Assembly (NCBI RefSeq): GCF_038967635.1
Contig: NZ_CP152413.1
Span: 2,108,001 to 2,172,000, forward strand
Reading direction: 5' to 3'
From: Bradyrhizobium sp. B124
Lineage (GTDB): Bacteria; Pseudomonadota; Alphaproteobacteria; Rhizobiales; Xanthobacteraceae
DNA length: 64,000 nucleotides
The stretch's first letter is position 1, and each line of letters starts with the position of its first letter. Shown here piece after piece: positions 54,637 to 63,441 of this stretch. A model generated the notes under the pieces. It searched no databases, was not told where the DNA came from, and saw only the letters and a list, made by a program, of their open reading frames with translations. A program made the position numbers and the translations under genes.

Positions 54637-55881
54637 TCACGCGCGCGTGGCGACCGCCTGCTCGAAAACCTTGCCGCGGGTCTCCGGCAGCATCAGCACC
54701 GCGACCAGCACCAGCGAATAGGCGAACGCCGCGTCGATCCCGATCGCCGCACCGAGGCCGAGGTGATCGCTGAGATAGCCGACCAGGAAGGGAAACGCCG
54801 CGGAGACGATGCGGCCGAAATTGTAGCAAAACCCGACGCCGGTCCCGCGCACGCCTGCCGGATAGAGTTCGCTGAACAGCGCCGCCATGCTGGCGGGAAT
54901 GCCCGCCGAGAAGAAGCCCAGCGGGAATCCGAGTACCAGCATCTGCGAATTCGAGAGCGGCGCGAAGATGTAGACCAGCACCGTCACGACGCAGGCGGCG
55001 GCGAACAGCGTCACGTTGGCGCGCCGCCCGATCCGGTCGCTGATGATCCCCGAGATCACGCAGCCGCAGAAGAAGGCGACGATGATCACGGCGAGATAGG
55101 CGCTGGAGCCGAGCACCGAGAGATGCCGCACCTCGCGCAGGAAGGTCGGCAGGAATGTCGTCAGCGCCGCATAGCCGCCATGGGCGCCGATGCCGAACAG
55201 GCCGCCGATCAAGGTCGAGCGCAGCACGTCGCGGTGAAAGATTCCGGCAAGCGTCGCAAAGAACGGCGGCTCGGCCTCGCGCGTTGCGGCGCGCGGCGGC
55301 TCCTTCAGCCCGCGGCGGATATACAGGATCAGCAGCGCCGGGATCAGACCGACCGCGAACAGGATGCGCCAGGCGATATCGGCGGGCGCATAGGTGAAGA
55401 CCAGGGCCGACAGCAGCACCGCCGCACCCCAGCCGACCGCCCAGGCGCTCTGCACGGCGCCGAGCGCCTTGCCGCGATGCTCGGCGCGAATGATCTCGGC
55501 CATCAGCACCGCACCGCAGGCCCATTCGGCGCCGAAGCCGATACCCTGGATCGCCTTCAGGATCACGAGCTGGGTGTAGTTCATCGCGAAGGCCGAGGCG
55601 AAGGTCGCGAGCGCAAAGGTCGCGACCGTGATCTGCAACGCCTGCACCCGGCCGAAACGATCGCCGAGCGCGCCGCCGAGCCAGCCGCCGAACGCGCCAA
55701 AGAACAGCGTGACCGAGCCGAGCAGCCCGGCATCGGCCTTGCTGATCCCGAATGCAGTGATCAGCGCCGGAATGGCGAGGCTGAACATCTGGACGTCGAG
55801 CGCATCGAGCCCCCAGCCGCCGAAGCTTGCCCAGAAGGTGCGCCGCTCGAGCGGCGAGCATTCGCTGTACCAGTTTGCCAT
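54637..55881 (-). CDS. MFS transporter, aromatic acid/metabolite:H+ symporter type
   Basis: 414 residues with 12 predicted membrane helices. GWGLDALDVQMFSLAIPALI (about 22-41) with the helix-1 Asp and GGALGDRFGRVQAL (about 69-82) motif A are typical of the AAHS/sialate group; FGAEWACGAVLMAE and LYPAGVRGTGVGFCYNFGR in the second half. Predicted to import the substrate of the adjacent lactonase-like enzyme. Confidence 0.88.
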   Translation of the reverse strand: MANWYSECSPLERRTFWASFGGWGLDALDVQMFSLAIPALITAFGISKADAGLLGSVTLFFGAFGGWLGGALGDRFGRVQALQITVATFALATFASAFAMNYTQLVILKAIQGIGFGAEWACGAVLMAEIIRAEHRGKALGAVQSAWAVGWGAAVLLSALVFTYAPADIAWRILFAVGLIPALLILYIRRGLKEPPRAATREAEPPFFATLAGIFHRDVLRSTLIGGLFGIGAHGGYAALTTFLPTFLREVRHLSVLGSSAYLAVIIVAFFCGCVISGIISDRIGRRANVTLFAAACVVTVLVYIFAPLSNSQMLVLGFPLGFFSAGIPASMAALFSELYPAGVRGTGVGFCYNFGRIVSAAFPFLVGYLSDHLGLGAAIGIDAAFAYSLVLVAVLMLPETRGKVFEQAVATRA

Positions 55882-55926
55882 TTCTTCTCCCTGTGAATTC
55901 TTATGTTGTTATGTTTGGTTGCCGCG

Positions 55927-56655
55927 CTACCTGATCTCGGCGTGGTAGCGGAAGCGATCCGCCGGCCCGCGCGAGCGGCGCCATTCGATCGGCCGCCGCT
56001 CCAGATCGAAGGCCAGACGCTCGATCACGATCAGCGGCGCGTTGGCCTCCAATCGCAGCAGACGCGATTGCATCTCGGTCGCGATCTCGACGGTGAGGAT
56101 TTCATCGGCGGAGACCACGACCTGGCCGCAGCGATCCTCGTAGAGCGGATACAGCAGGTCGCCGAACTCGGTGGTCGCCAGCGCGAGCAGCGCCTCGAAG
56201 CGCGACCTCTCGAGCCAGATCTCCTCGGCCAATAGCGGCACGTCGTCGATCAGCCGCAGGCGCGACAGGCTGATGACCGGCTCGCCGACGCCGATGCGCA
56301 GCGCCGACGCCACAGCCGATGTCGCCGGCATCGCCTTGCGCCGCAGGATGCGGCTTTGCGGCACGCGGCGCTCGCCGCACTCGGACTGGAAGCGGAAGAA
56401 GCGGAACAACGAGGAATTGAACCGCGCGCGGCGCACGAAGGTGCCGCGGCCCTGCTGGCGCTCCAGCACGCCGTCGCTGACGAGCTGATCGATCGCCTTG
56501 CGCACGGTGCCGATCGCGACGCCGTAATGCGCGCCGAGCTCGGCCTCGGAGGGGATCAGGTCCCCGGGACGCCATTCGTTGCGATTGATGCGCGCCGCGA
56601 GGTCGTCGCGGAGACGCTGGTAGCGCGGCAGGCGATCGTCGAGGGCTGAACTCAT
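55927..56655 (-). CDS. GntR/HutC family regulator
   Basis: 242 residues. Winged HTH: RYQRLRDDLAARINRNEW, PGDLIPSEAELGAHYGVAIGTVRKAIDQL (about 32-60) and LERQQGRGTFV; C-terminal UTRA ligand domain (about 90-235). The ATG at 56655 has no ribosome site but lies about where transcription should begin, so the mRNA seems leaderless. A 22-bp perfect operator overlaps the start codon. First gene of the GntR-MFS-amidohydrolase unit. Confidence 0.9.
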   Translation of the reverse strand: MSSALDDRLPRYQRLRDDLAARINRNEWRPGDLIPSEAELGAHYGVAIGTVRKAIDQLVSDGVLERQQGRGTFVRRARFNSSLFRFFRFQSECGERRVPQSRILRRKAMPATSAVASALRIGVGEPVISLSRLRLIDDVPLLAEEIWLERSRFEALLALATTEFGDLLYPLYEDRCGQVVVSADEILTVEIATEMQSRLLRLEANAPLIVIERLAFDLERRPIEWRRSRGPADRFRYHAEIR

Positions 56656-56690
56656 ATAGTCATCTATATGAGTATGGGATGCGACGTCAA
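56651..56690 (-). promoter_or_regulatory. GntR promoter and overlapping operator
   Basis: Minus-strand TTGACG (56685-56690), 16-bp spacer, TATAGA (56663-56668). The operator CTCATATAG-N4-CTATATGAG at 56651-56672 covers the -10 box and the start codon. Start site predicted at about 56656, one base from the ATG. Confidence 0.65.
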
Positions 56691-56726
56691 TCGCTACCCT
56701 GATACCTCAAGCCTGAATGCTGCGCC

Positions 56727-58040
56727 CTACCCCAACTGCCAGACCGGCACCGGGTGCTCGTAACCCCGCACCGGAATCTCGCCGCGCGAGACGGCGTCCT
56801 TGCATTCGTCGCCGAGCGCCTCGCGCACGGCAGACGAGATCAGGAATTGCGAGCCGAGATCCTTGTTGAGCGCCTCGAGCCGCGCAGCGAAATTCACGGT
56901 GTCGCCGATCACGGTGTATTCCTTGCGCCGCGGCGAGCCGATACTGCCGGCCACGACCTCGCCGATATGGATGCCGATCCCGATGCGCAGCGGCCAGCTC
57001 GACGACGCATTGGTGCGCTCGTTGGCGGCCAGCATCTCGCGCGCGGCGGCGACCGCCTGATGCGCGGCGTCGCCGGCCTCGAACGGCGCGCCGAACAGCG
57101 CGAGAAAGCCGTCGCCGAGAAACTTGTTCACGATGCCGCCATGGCGATCGAGGATATCAACCAGCACGGCAAAGGCGCCGTCGAGCCGATCCACCACCTC
57201 CTGCGGCGAGCGTGAGCGCGCGCCTGCGGTGAAGCTGCGGAAATCGACGAACATCACGGCGACGCGGCGGATGTCGCTCGCGGTCGTGGCGCCCTCCGCC
57301 ATCAGGCGTTCGACCACCTGCGGCGAGACGTGCTGGCCGAACAGATTGGTGATGCGGTCGCGTGCGGTGGCAGCCGCAATGCTGGCCGCGAATTGGCGCC
57401 GCAGCTGCAAGCCCACCCCACCGGCCAGCACGCCGCAGATCAGGATGATCGTGCTGCGCGCGGCGTGATAATAAATGCCTTGATCGGCCGCGACGCCGTC
57501 AGCCGCATGGAAGAACACCGCCATGTAGAACAGCTCGGTCGCCGCGACGAATCCGGTGAAGGTCGAGAGCCAGAAATCGAGCCGTAGCGTCGAGAGAATG
57601 ATGAAGACGAAATAGACCAGAGGGGCGACGAAGCCGAGCGCCTCCTGGCGGCCCATGCTGTCGATATGCAGCGCCAGCACGACGGTCGGCAATGAGGTCT
57701 CGACCAGCGCGCCGATGTAGCGCCGGATCACCGGCAGGTCGCGGCCCTTGCGCCTGTACCAGCTGATCGCACCATGCACCCAGATTTCGAACAGGATCAG
57801 CGGAACGGTGACATAGAAAATGTAGTCGGGGCTGAGATTGCCGTGCCAGACCCGGCTGACCGCCTCGGGCGCGAACACATACACCAGCAGGCTGATCGCC
57901 CCCAGCACGATGGTCGTGCCAATCAGCACCTTGATGCGCAGCAGCTCGGTGGTCATCACCTCGCGCATCAAAGCGTGTTGGAAATCGGCGGATACGGTCG
58001 TGTCCTGCACCGCTTTGTCTTTAACCCAGAACCCGGCCAT
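56727..58040 (-). CDS. Membrane class III adenylate/guanylate cyclase
   Basis: 437 residues. Six hydrophobic segments occupy about 30-225 (for example VLIGTTIVLGAISLLVYVF). The catalytic domain follows: NLFGQHVSPQVVERLM, VAVMFVDFRSFTAGA with metal Asp, NKFLGDGFLALFGAPF with base-selecting Lys and second metal Asp, and YTVIGDTVNFAARLEALNK with the transition-state Asn. Residues fit ATP use, giving cAMP. ATG 58040 used. Convergent with nothing; it lies between GntR and an exporter operon. Confidence 0.9.
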   Translation of the reverse strand: MAGFWVKDKAVQDTTVSADFQHALMREVMTTELLRIKVLIGTTIVLGAISLLVYVFAPEAVSRVWHGNLSPDYIFYVTVPLILFEIWVHGAISWYRRKGRDLPVIRRYIGALVETSLPTVVLALHIDSMGRQEALGFVAPLVYFVFIILSTLRLDFWLSTFTGFVAATELFYMAVFFHAADGVAADQGIYYHAARSTIILICGVLAGGVGLQLRRQFAASIAAATARDRITNLFGQHVSPQVVERLMAEGATTASDIRRVAVMFVDFRSFTAGARSRSPQEVVDRLDGAFAVLVDILDRHGGIVNKFLGDGFLALFGAPFEAGDAAHQAVAAAREMLAANERTNASSSWPLRIGIGIHIGEVVAGSIGSPRRKEYTVIGDTVNFAARLEALNKDLGSQFLISSAVREALGDECKDAVSRGEIPVRGYEHPVPVWQLG

Positions 58041-58052
58041 GCCTCTCACCCG

Positions 58053-58132
58053 GTCATTCCGGGATGGTCCGAAGGACCAGACCCGGAATCTCGAGATTCC
58101 GGGTTCGGTGCTTCGCACCGCCCCGGAATGAC
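58053..58132. repeat. Extragenic palindromic repeat, 'CGTCATTCC' family
   Basis: Nearly the same sequence as 4562-4644: GTCATTCCGGGATGGTCC...GACCCGGAATC-TCGA-GATTCCGGGTTC...CCCCGGAATGAC, 53 kb apart. Confidence 0.8.
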
Positions 58133-58157
58133 AATGAACAATCACTCCCATTCTGCC

Positions 58158-59321
58158 TCAATCGAGCGTACGGCGGAAGCGCGTCACGGCGACTGTCATG
58201 GCGAACAGCATCAGGGCGGCGAGCGCAATCGTGTCATATCGCAGGTTCGGCATCGCCGCGCCCTTCAGCATGATGGCACGGACGATGCGGATAAAATGGG
58301 TCAGCGGCAGGACCTCGCCGATATATTGCGCCCAGACCGGCATGCCCGCGAACGGAAACATGAAGCCGGACAGCAGGATGCTCGGCAGGAAGAACATCAT
58401 CGAGAGCTGCATGGCCTGCAGCTGGTTCTGCACGATGGTCGAGAAGGTATAGCCGATCGACAGATTGGTGGTGATGAACAGCGTGGTCAGCAGCCCCAGC
58501 AATGTAAGGCTGCCGAGCACCGGTACGCCGAACAGCAACACGCCGATGCCGATGATCAGCCCGGCCTGGATGAAACCCACCATCACATACGGAATGATCT
58601 TGCCGAACATCACCTCGACCGGCTTGATCGGCATCGACAGCAGGCTTTCCATCGTGCCGCGCTCGATCTCGCGCGTCACCGACAGCGCGGTGAAGATCAG
58701 CATGGTCATGGTGAGAATGGTCCCGACCAGGCCGGGCACGATGTTCAGGCGGGATTCAGCCGCCGGGTTGTAGCGGGCATGGGCGCGGATCTCGAACGGC
58801 ATTTCGGGCGGATCGCCGATATGCAGGTCGTGCGCCAGCGCCGACTGCACCAGCGGCCCGAGCGCGCCGAGCGCCGAGCCCGCCGCGACCGGGTCGGTGG
58901 CGTCGGCCGCGACCAGCAGCGCCGGCTTGTCGCCGCGTCGCACCGCGCGCTCGAAGCCGCGCGGGATCTCGACGCCGAACAGCACCTTGCCGGATTGCAG
59001 CAGCTCATCGAACTGCTCGACGGTGTGCACCTCGCGCGTGAAGCGGAAATAGGCGGTATTCTCCATCGCCTTCAGGATCGAGCGTCCGAGATCGGAATCC
59101 TCCTGCAACAGCACCGCGGTCGGCAGATGACGCGGCGTGGTGTTGATCGCGAAACCGAACAACAGCAGCTGCATCACCGGGATGATGATAATCATGGCGA
59201 ACGATACGCGGTCGCGGCGAAGCTGGATGAATTCCTTGACCAGCATCGCGTAACTGCGCCGCCAGAAGCCGAATACCGGCTCCCTCTCTTCACCATTCCG
59301 GATCGTATCCGTCGCGCTCAT
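58158..59321 (-). CDS. ABC-2 type exporter permease (YhhJ/YbhR-like)
   Basis: 387 residues. One N-terminal helix (FAMIIIIPVMQLLLFGFAINT, about 41-61), a large periplasmic domain with DSDLGRSILKAMENTAYF, then five C-terminal helices including TMLIFTALSVTREIERGTMESLLSMPIKP (about 220-248). Only one permease gene is present, so it probably homodimerises. It lies 6 bp after the ATPase gene. Confidence 0.9.
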   Translation of the reverse strand: MSATDTIRNGEEREPVFGFWRRSYAMLVKEFIQLRRDRVSFAMIIIIPVMQLLLFGFAINTTPRHLPTAVLLQEDSDLGRSILKAMENTAYFRFTREVHTVEQFDELLQSGKVLFGVEIPRGFERAVRRGDKPALLVAADATDPVAAGSALGALGPLVQSALAHDLHIGDPPEMPFEIRAHARYNPAAESRLNIVPGLVGTILTMTMLIFTALSVTREIERGTMESLLSMPIKPVEVMFGKIIPYVMVGFIQAGLIIGIGVLLFGVPVLGSLTLLGLLTTLFITTNLSIGYTFSTIVQNQLQAMQLSMMFFLPSILLSGFMFPFAGMPVWAQYIGEVLPLTHFIRIVRAIMLKGAAMPNLRYDTIALAALMLFAMTVAVTRFRRTLD

Positions 59322-59327
59322 CGGAAG

Positions 59328-60287
59328 TCATCCCTGGAAGTTGTCTCTGGAGCGCCCCATCAGGTCGATGAATACGTCTTCGAGCGACGGCTCGCTCGCC
59401 TGCCAACGCCACTTCGCGTTGCGGCGATACGGCGCAATGGCGCCCTCGAGCGCCGCCTTGTCGCGGCCGGAGACGTGCAGGCTGGTGCCGAACGGCGCCA
59501 CCATGTCGACGCCCGGCTTGCCCGTGAGCTCGGCCATCAGGCCGTTGAAATCCTCGCCGGTGACGGTGTAGGTCGACAGCTCAGACTTTGCGATCACCTC
59601 ATCCACCGTGCCATGCGCCAGCAGATGGCCGTAAGCGATGTAGGCGATCTCATGACAGCGCTCGGCTTCGTCCATGTAATGGGTCGAGACCAGCACGGTG
59701 AGGCCTTCGGCGGCGAGTGCGTGAATCTCGTTCCAGAAATCGCGCCGCGCCTTGGGATCGACGCCGGCGGTGGGTTCGTCGAGCAGCAGCAATTGCGGAT
59801 TGGGCAGCGTGCAGGCGCCGAGCGCCAGTCGCTGCTTCCAGCCGCCCGACAGCTCGCCGGCGAGTTGCTCCTCGCGCCCCTTGAGGCCGATGCGCGCGAT
59901 CATGTCGCGCGCGGCGCCGCGCGCGTCCAGCATGCCGTAGAGCCGCGCGACGAACTCCAGATTCTCGCGCACCGACAGATCCTGGTAGAGGCTGAAGCGC
60001 TGCGTCATGTAGCCGACCTTGCGCTTGATCTTGTCGGCATCGCGCCGGATGTCGTAGCCGAGGCAAGTGCCCTCGCCACTGTCGGGCGTCAACAGGCCGC
60101 ACAGGATGCGGATGGTGGTGGTCTTGCCGCTGCCGTTGGGGCCGAGAAAGCCATAGATCGAGCCGCGCTTGACCTGCATCGACAGGTCGTGGACCACCTC
60201 TCGCCCATTGAACGATTTGGTCAGGCCCTTCACATCGATCGCGATGGACGATGCGTTGGAGCGGGCGTTGGTCGGACCGCCGTTCAT
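59328..60287 (-). CDS. ABC exporter ATP-binding protein
   Basis: 319 residues, single nucleotide-binding domain. Walker A GPNGSGKTT (about 48-56), signature ELSGGWKQRLALG, Walker B LLLLDEPTAGVD, H-loop STHYMDEAERC. Powers the ABC-2 permease downstream. Overlaps the stop of the HlyD gene by 4 bp. Confidence 0.93.
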   Translation of the reverse strand: MNGGPTNARSNASSIAIDVKGLTKSFNGREVVHDLSMQVKRGSIYGFLGPNGSGKTTTIRILCGLLTPDSGEGTCLGYDIRRDADKIKRKVGYMTQRFSLYQDLSVRENLEFVARLYGMLDARGAARDMIARIGLKGREEQLAGELSGGWKQRLALGACTLPNPQLLLLDEPTAGVDPKARRDFWNEIHALAAEGLTVLVSTHYMDEAERCHEIAYIAYGHLLAHGTVDEVIAKSELSTYTVTGEDFNGLMAELTGKPGVDMVAPFGTSLHVSGRDKAALEGAIAPYRRNAKWRWQASEPSLEDVFIDLMGRSRDNFQG

Positions 60288-61081
60288 CTGCGCTCCGCCA
60301 TCGGCGTCTTCGAGTTAGTCTTGGGATTGAGGTAGATACTGATCGGCTGGCCGACGCGGAGGACATCGGGCCGGCTCGGCCGCGCCTGGATCAGATAGAC
60401 CAGCTTGTTGCGCTCATCCAGGCTGTAGATGACGGGCGGCGTGTACTCCGCCGTGGTGGCGATGAAATAGATCTTGGCGGTGAGATCGGCGGCGCAATTG
60501 TCGCAGGTCACCCTCACCTCGTCGCCGAGCGCGAGCTTCGGCAGCTCGGTTTCCGGCACGAAGAAGCGCAGCTTCATGTTGCCGGGCGGCATGATCGACA
60601 GCACCGGCCGCTGCGCCTGCACCATCTCGCCCTCGCGGAAATAGATCTGCTGGATCGAGCCCGCGATCGGCGCAATGCCCTTGCGGCGGTCGAGGCGGGT
60701 CTGCGAGGTGACGACACGCGCTTCCGCGACGCGCAGCGCCGAGACGGCGGAATCCAGATTGGCCTGGGTGCCGGCGCCGGTGCCGCGCAGCGAGGCGGCG
60801 CGGTCATAGCTCTGCTGCGCGTTGGCCAAGGTCGCGTTGTTCTGGTTGAGATCGGCGCGCTGCAGATCGTCGTCGACCGAATAGAGCATATCGCCGGGCT
60901 TAACCTCGTCGCCCTCGCGCACATTGAGCTTGATGACGCGGCCGGATTCATCGGGGCTGACGAAGATCATGTCGGCCTCGACCCAGCCCTGGAAGCCGGG
61001 GTCGCGCTTCTCCTTGCAGCCGGCCAGCGCCACGACCAGCGCGACTGCTGTCACAAGCTTCATCGTGCGCGACGCGGTCAT
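60284..61081 (-). CDS. HlyD-family periplasmic adaptor lipoprotein (YbhG-like)
   Basis: 265 residues. N-terminal hydrophobic segment VTAVALVVALAGCKE with a lipobox LAGC. Biotinyl-lipoyl-like half motifs flank a helical hairpin (DMIFVSPDESGRVIKLNVREGD, then LNQNNATLANAQQSYDRAASLRGTG). It couples the inner-membrane exporter to an outer-membrane channel, not encoded here. Overlaps TetR by 4 bp and the ATPase by 4 bp. Confidence 0.9.
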   Translation of the reverse strand: MTASRTMKLVTAVALVVALAGCKEKRDPGFQGWVEADMIFVSPDESGRVIKLNVREGDEVKPGDMLYSVDDDLQRADLNQNNATLANAQQSYDRAASLRGTGAGTQANLDSAVSALRVAEARVVTSQTRLDRRKGIAPIAGSIQQIYFREGEMVQAQRPVLSIMPPGNMKLRFFVPETELPKLALGDEVRVTCDNCAADLTAKIYFIATTAEYTPPVIYSLDERNKLVYLIQARPSRPDVLRVGQPISIYLNPKTNSKTPMAERR

Positions 61082-61803
61082 GTCTTCCTCCGTTCGCCGA
61101 AGATCAGATCGAGATGAACCTTGAACATCGCGAGCCCATCGAGCGGCGCGTGCCGGGCAAACAGGCTCTGCCAGATCACCGCGACGATCGCGGGCGCGAC
61201 GACCAGCTGCGGGAAATCCCCGAGCTCGCGGTGCGTGATCTCGCCGCGCGTGATCGCGAGCTGGACCAGCGCCTTCATGCCGGTCAGGCCCTTCGACACC
61301 ACCTCGCGGAAATAGAAATCGGCGATCGCCGGAAAGCGCGGCCCTTCGGACACGATCAGGCGGATGATGTCGCCGCGCCGGGTCGCCACGACCTCGCGCA
61401 TGAAGGTCTCGGCAAATCCCTCCACCGCGTCGCGCACGGGACCGGTGATCGTCGGCAGCGCGGTCAAGCGGCCGATCAGCGGCACCAGTGCGGTGCGGAT
61501 CAGCTCCTCGAACATCGATTCCTTGTCCTTGAAGTAGAGATAGAGCGTGCCCTTGGCGACGCCGGCCCGCTTGGCGACGTCGTCGAGCCGCGTCGCGGCA
61601 AAGCCGCGTGCGATGAACTCGTCCATCGCCGCCTCGATGATCGCCGCGCGCCGCTCCGCGGATTTCCCGGCGCGGCTCGCAGCCGGCTTCGTCTCAGGCA
61701 CTGTTGCCGAGGCCACCTTCGGGATCCTCGCCGCGGCGGCCCGGATCGTGATCCGGCGGTTGGCGGGCTGGGTGCGGGTCGTCTTGTTGCTGCGCTTTGT
61801 CAT
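61078..61803 (-). CDS. TetR family regulator of the ABC exporter operon
   Basis: 241 residues from ATG 61803 (ATG 61809 two codons earlier is possible). A basic, Ala-rich N-terminal arm precedes the TetR HTH: AAIIEAAMDEFIARGFAATRLDDVAKRAGVAKGTLYLYFKDKESM, about residues 52-96. Leading gene of TetR-HlyD-ATPase-permease, with 4-bp overlaps, so it represses its own operon. Predicted transcript starts at the ATG itself. Confidence 0.9.
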   Translation of the reverse strand: MTKRSNKTTRTQPANRRITIRAAAARIPKVASATVPETKPAASRAGKSAERRAAIIEAAMDEFIARGFAATRLDDVAKRAGVAKGTLYLYFKDKESMFEELIRTALVPLIGRLTALPTITGPVRDAVEGFAETFMREVVATRRGDIIRLIVSEGPRFPAIADFYFREVVSKGLTGMKALVQLAITRGEITHRELGDFPQLVVAPAIVAVIWQSLFARHAPLDGLAMFKVHLDLIFGERRKT

Positions 61804-61809
61804 GGCCAT

Positions 61810-61838
61810 AATATGACTGACTGGTCAGTCATTGTCAA
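61810..61838 (-). promoter_or_regulatory. Exporter operon promoter with TetR operator in the spacer
   Basis: Minus-strand TTGACA (61833-61838), 17-bp spacer, CATATT (61810-61815). The perfect dyad ATGACTGAC-N2-GTCAGTCAT at 61813-61832 fills the spacer, the common TGACTGACCAGTCA-type TetR operator. Confidence 0.8.
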
Positions 61839-62187
61839 TGTGATTCAGGAAAGCCCGGTTCGATACGAAATGTTCCTGTTCGCGTGCTTGAGCGGGATCA
61901 AAAACCGTTCCCATTTCCGGGCTGACGGTCAGAGGCCGTGCGACCGCGGTCTCGCGGCGCAACACTCGAGGAAAGCCGGGTCCCGATCGCCCCTACGGGT
62001 CCCGTGCACGCTCAAGCGTGCACTGCATTCCACACCGCCCTCTCCGTCATTCCGGAGCGTGCGAAGCACGAGCCCAGAATCCATCGCGCCGCGTAACTCC
62101 CGGACAAATGGATTCCGGGCTCTCGCTTCGCGAGCCCCCAGGTGCGCAATTGCGCACCGGGGAATGACGACGGAAAGAGTTGGCGCG
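61839..62187. other. Intergenic stretch, no gene seen
   Basis: Between the exporter promoter and the DUF2000 gene. It contains a dyad GTGCACGCT-N2-AGCGTGCAC near 62010 and the long palindromic repeat at 62045-62169. No promoter or RNA gene recognised in the rest. Confidence 0.5.
62045..62169. repeat. Extragenic palindromic repeat, 'CGTCATTCC' family (long form)
   Basis: CGTCATTCCGGAGCGTGCG to GCACCGGGGAATGACG with inner GCGCAATTGCGC and ATGGATTCCGGGCTCTCGC; same long form as 21868-21995. Confidence 0.75.
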
Positions 62188-62598
62188 CTACGTGTGAAAC
62201 TTCAGCCCATCGAGGATCTTGTCGACCACCTTGCGCTCGGCGCGAAAGGCAAGGCCGACGAGGTTGAGTTCCGTGCGCGCGACCGCCTTCACGACCTCAC
62301 GGTTGGCAGCATCATGCGTGGTCTTGAACATGTCCTCGGTATAGAGCGCAGGTTTCACCTCGCGCGCCAGCGCACGTTCCAGCGCGCGCGACAACTGCGC
62401 GCGGTCGGCGCCGTAGATCAGGATCGGCTGGCCGATCAGGGACAGATACTTCGTCCCCGAGCCGTCCTCGTAGTTCTCGCCGATGCATTCGGGAAAGGAA
62501 GCGGCGATGCCACCGGCGAGAAACGACGCCACGTTGAGCTTCTGCCAGACTTCCAGGTCGGTGCGGATCACGACCGCGATCTTGGTATCGAACTGCAT
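62188..62598 (-). CDS. DUF2000 family protein
   Basis: 136 residues. The domain starts TKIAVVIRTDLEVWQKLNVASFLAGGIAAS and contains YLSLIGQPILIYGADRAQL (about 51-69), a peptidyl-tRNA-hydrolase-2-like fold in known structures. Function unknown. Single gene between repeats. Confidence 0.85.
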   Translation of the reverse strand: MQFDTKIAVVIRTDLEVWQKLNVASFLAGGIAASFPECIGENYEDGSGTKYLSLIGQPILIYGADRAQLSRALERALAREVKPALYTEDMFKTTHDAANREVVKAVARTELNLVGLAFRAERKVVDKILDGLKFHT

Positions 62599-62673
62599 GG
62601 CGCGAGTTTAGCGGCAGCGGCGGCGGAGACCAGCCCTGACGGCGCAAGGCACGCTAGCATATTGGTGACAGCG

Positions 62674-62745
62674 CGTAGCCCGCATGAGCGAAGCGATATG
62701 CGGGTTCGACCGCCCCGGATATCGCTTCGCTCATCCGGGCTACGA
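62674..62745. repeat. Extragenic palindromic repeat, 'GTAGCCCGCATGA' family
   Basis: GTAGCCCGCATGAGCGAAGCG and CGCTTCGCTCATCCGGGCTAC arms around a CCCCGGAT core. Same family as 28834-28918. Confidence 0.75.
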
Positions 62746-62804
62746 GAGCCGAGTTGTTGTTTCCGAATGTCGCAGGCCCTCACGCGGCCTCGCGAACGGA
62801 CCGC

Positions 62805-63248
62805 TTACCCCTTGGCGTCGCATGCCCAGGCGCGGATCACGCATTCCTTGCCGCCATAGTCGTAGCATTTCTTGGTCGCGGCATTGAGCGAGCTCGAGAT
62901 CTTCGGCGCCACCGCATAGCCATGCGCGCCGCAAGGATTCCTCATGTCGATCGCGAGCGCGGCACAGGCGCGCTTCATGGTCACGGTGGTGCAATCGTCC
63001 TTGCACTGCTTCAGCGCCGCGGCGCGCGCCGCGCCTTCCGCCGGGTAGTCGTAAGCCTGGCCATACGCCCCGCATTTGCCGACCGCGAACGCGCCGGCCG
63101 CGCGAGCCTTGGGGATGAAGGATTCCACGGAGAAGCGCGTGGCACCGAGTAGCAATGTCAGGACGAGAATCGTCAGCGCGCGGCGCTGCGCGGCGGCGGT
63201 CGAAATGATCAAGCGGAAATCCCCCAAAGTCCGGCGCGGACTGTACAA
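62805..63248 (-). CDS. DUF4189 domain-containing secreted protein
   Basis: 147 residues. Hydrophobic segment ALTILVLTLLLGATRFSV (about 24-41) acts as signal or anchor, then a DUF4189 domain with eight cysteines (GKCGAYG, LKQCKDDC, KRACAALA, NPCGAHG, KKCYDYGG, KECVIRAWAC) likely forming disulfides outside the cytoplasm. Start uncertain; inner ATGs are absent before the hydrophobic stretch. Function unknown. Confidence 0.78.
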   Translation of the reverse strand: MYSPRRTLGDFRLIISTAAAQRRALTILVLTLLLGATRFSVESFIPKARAAGAFAVGKCGAYGQAYDYPAEGAARAAALKQCKDDCTTVTMKRACAALAIDMRNPCGAHGYAVAPKISSSLNAATKKCYDYGGKECVIRAWACDAKG

Positions 63249-63298
63249 AGGGGTCGTTTCCAGATGGTGAATGACGGGTTGCGACGAGTTCTATCCGC

Positions 63299-63430
63299 TG
63301 GTCGTCCCGGCGAAAGCCGGGACCATAACCACCGCCTAGTGTGATCGAATTCGCTGGGGCCCCAGCGTCGCACAACAAGTGCATCCTGTGGTTATGGGTC
63401 CCGGCTCGCGCTTCGCTTGGCCGGGACGAC
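63299..63430. repeat. Extragenic inverted repeat, 'GTCGTCCCGG' family
   Basis: GTCGTCCCGGCGAAAGCCGGGACC-type left element and GGGTCCCGGCTCGCGC...GGCCGGGACGAC right element, with ATAACCAC / GTGGTTAT inner arms about 75 bp apart. No coding content. Confidence 0.65.
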
Positions 63431-63441
63431 GGCAGATGGAG

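Noticed and set aside
57774..60335. 853-codon open frame on the + strand opposite the cyclase and exporter genes
   Set aside because: It is antisense to three genes with intact motifs, and its translation is His/Arg/Gln/Asp-rich low-complexity of the type produced opposite high-GC coding sequence.
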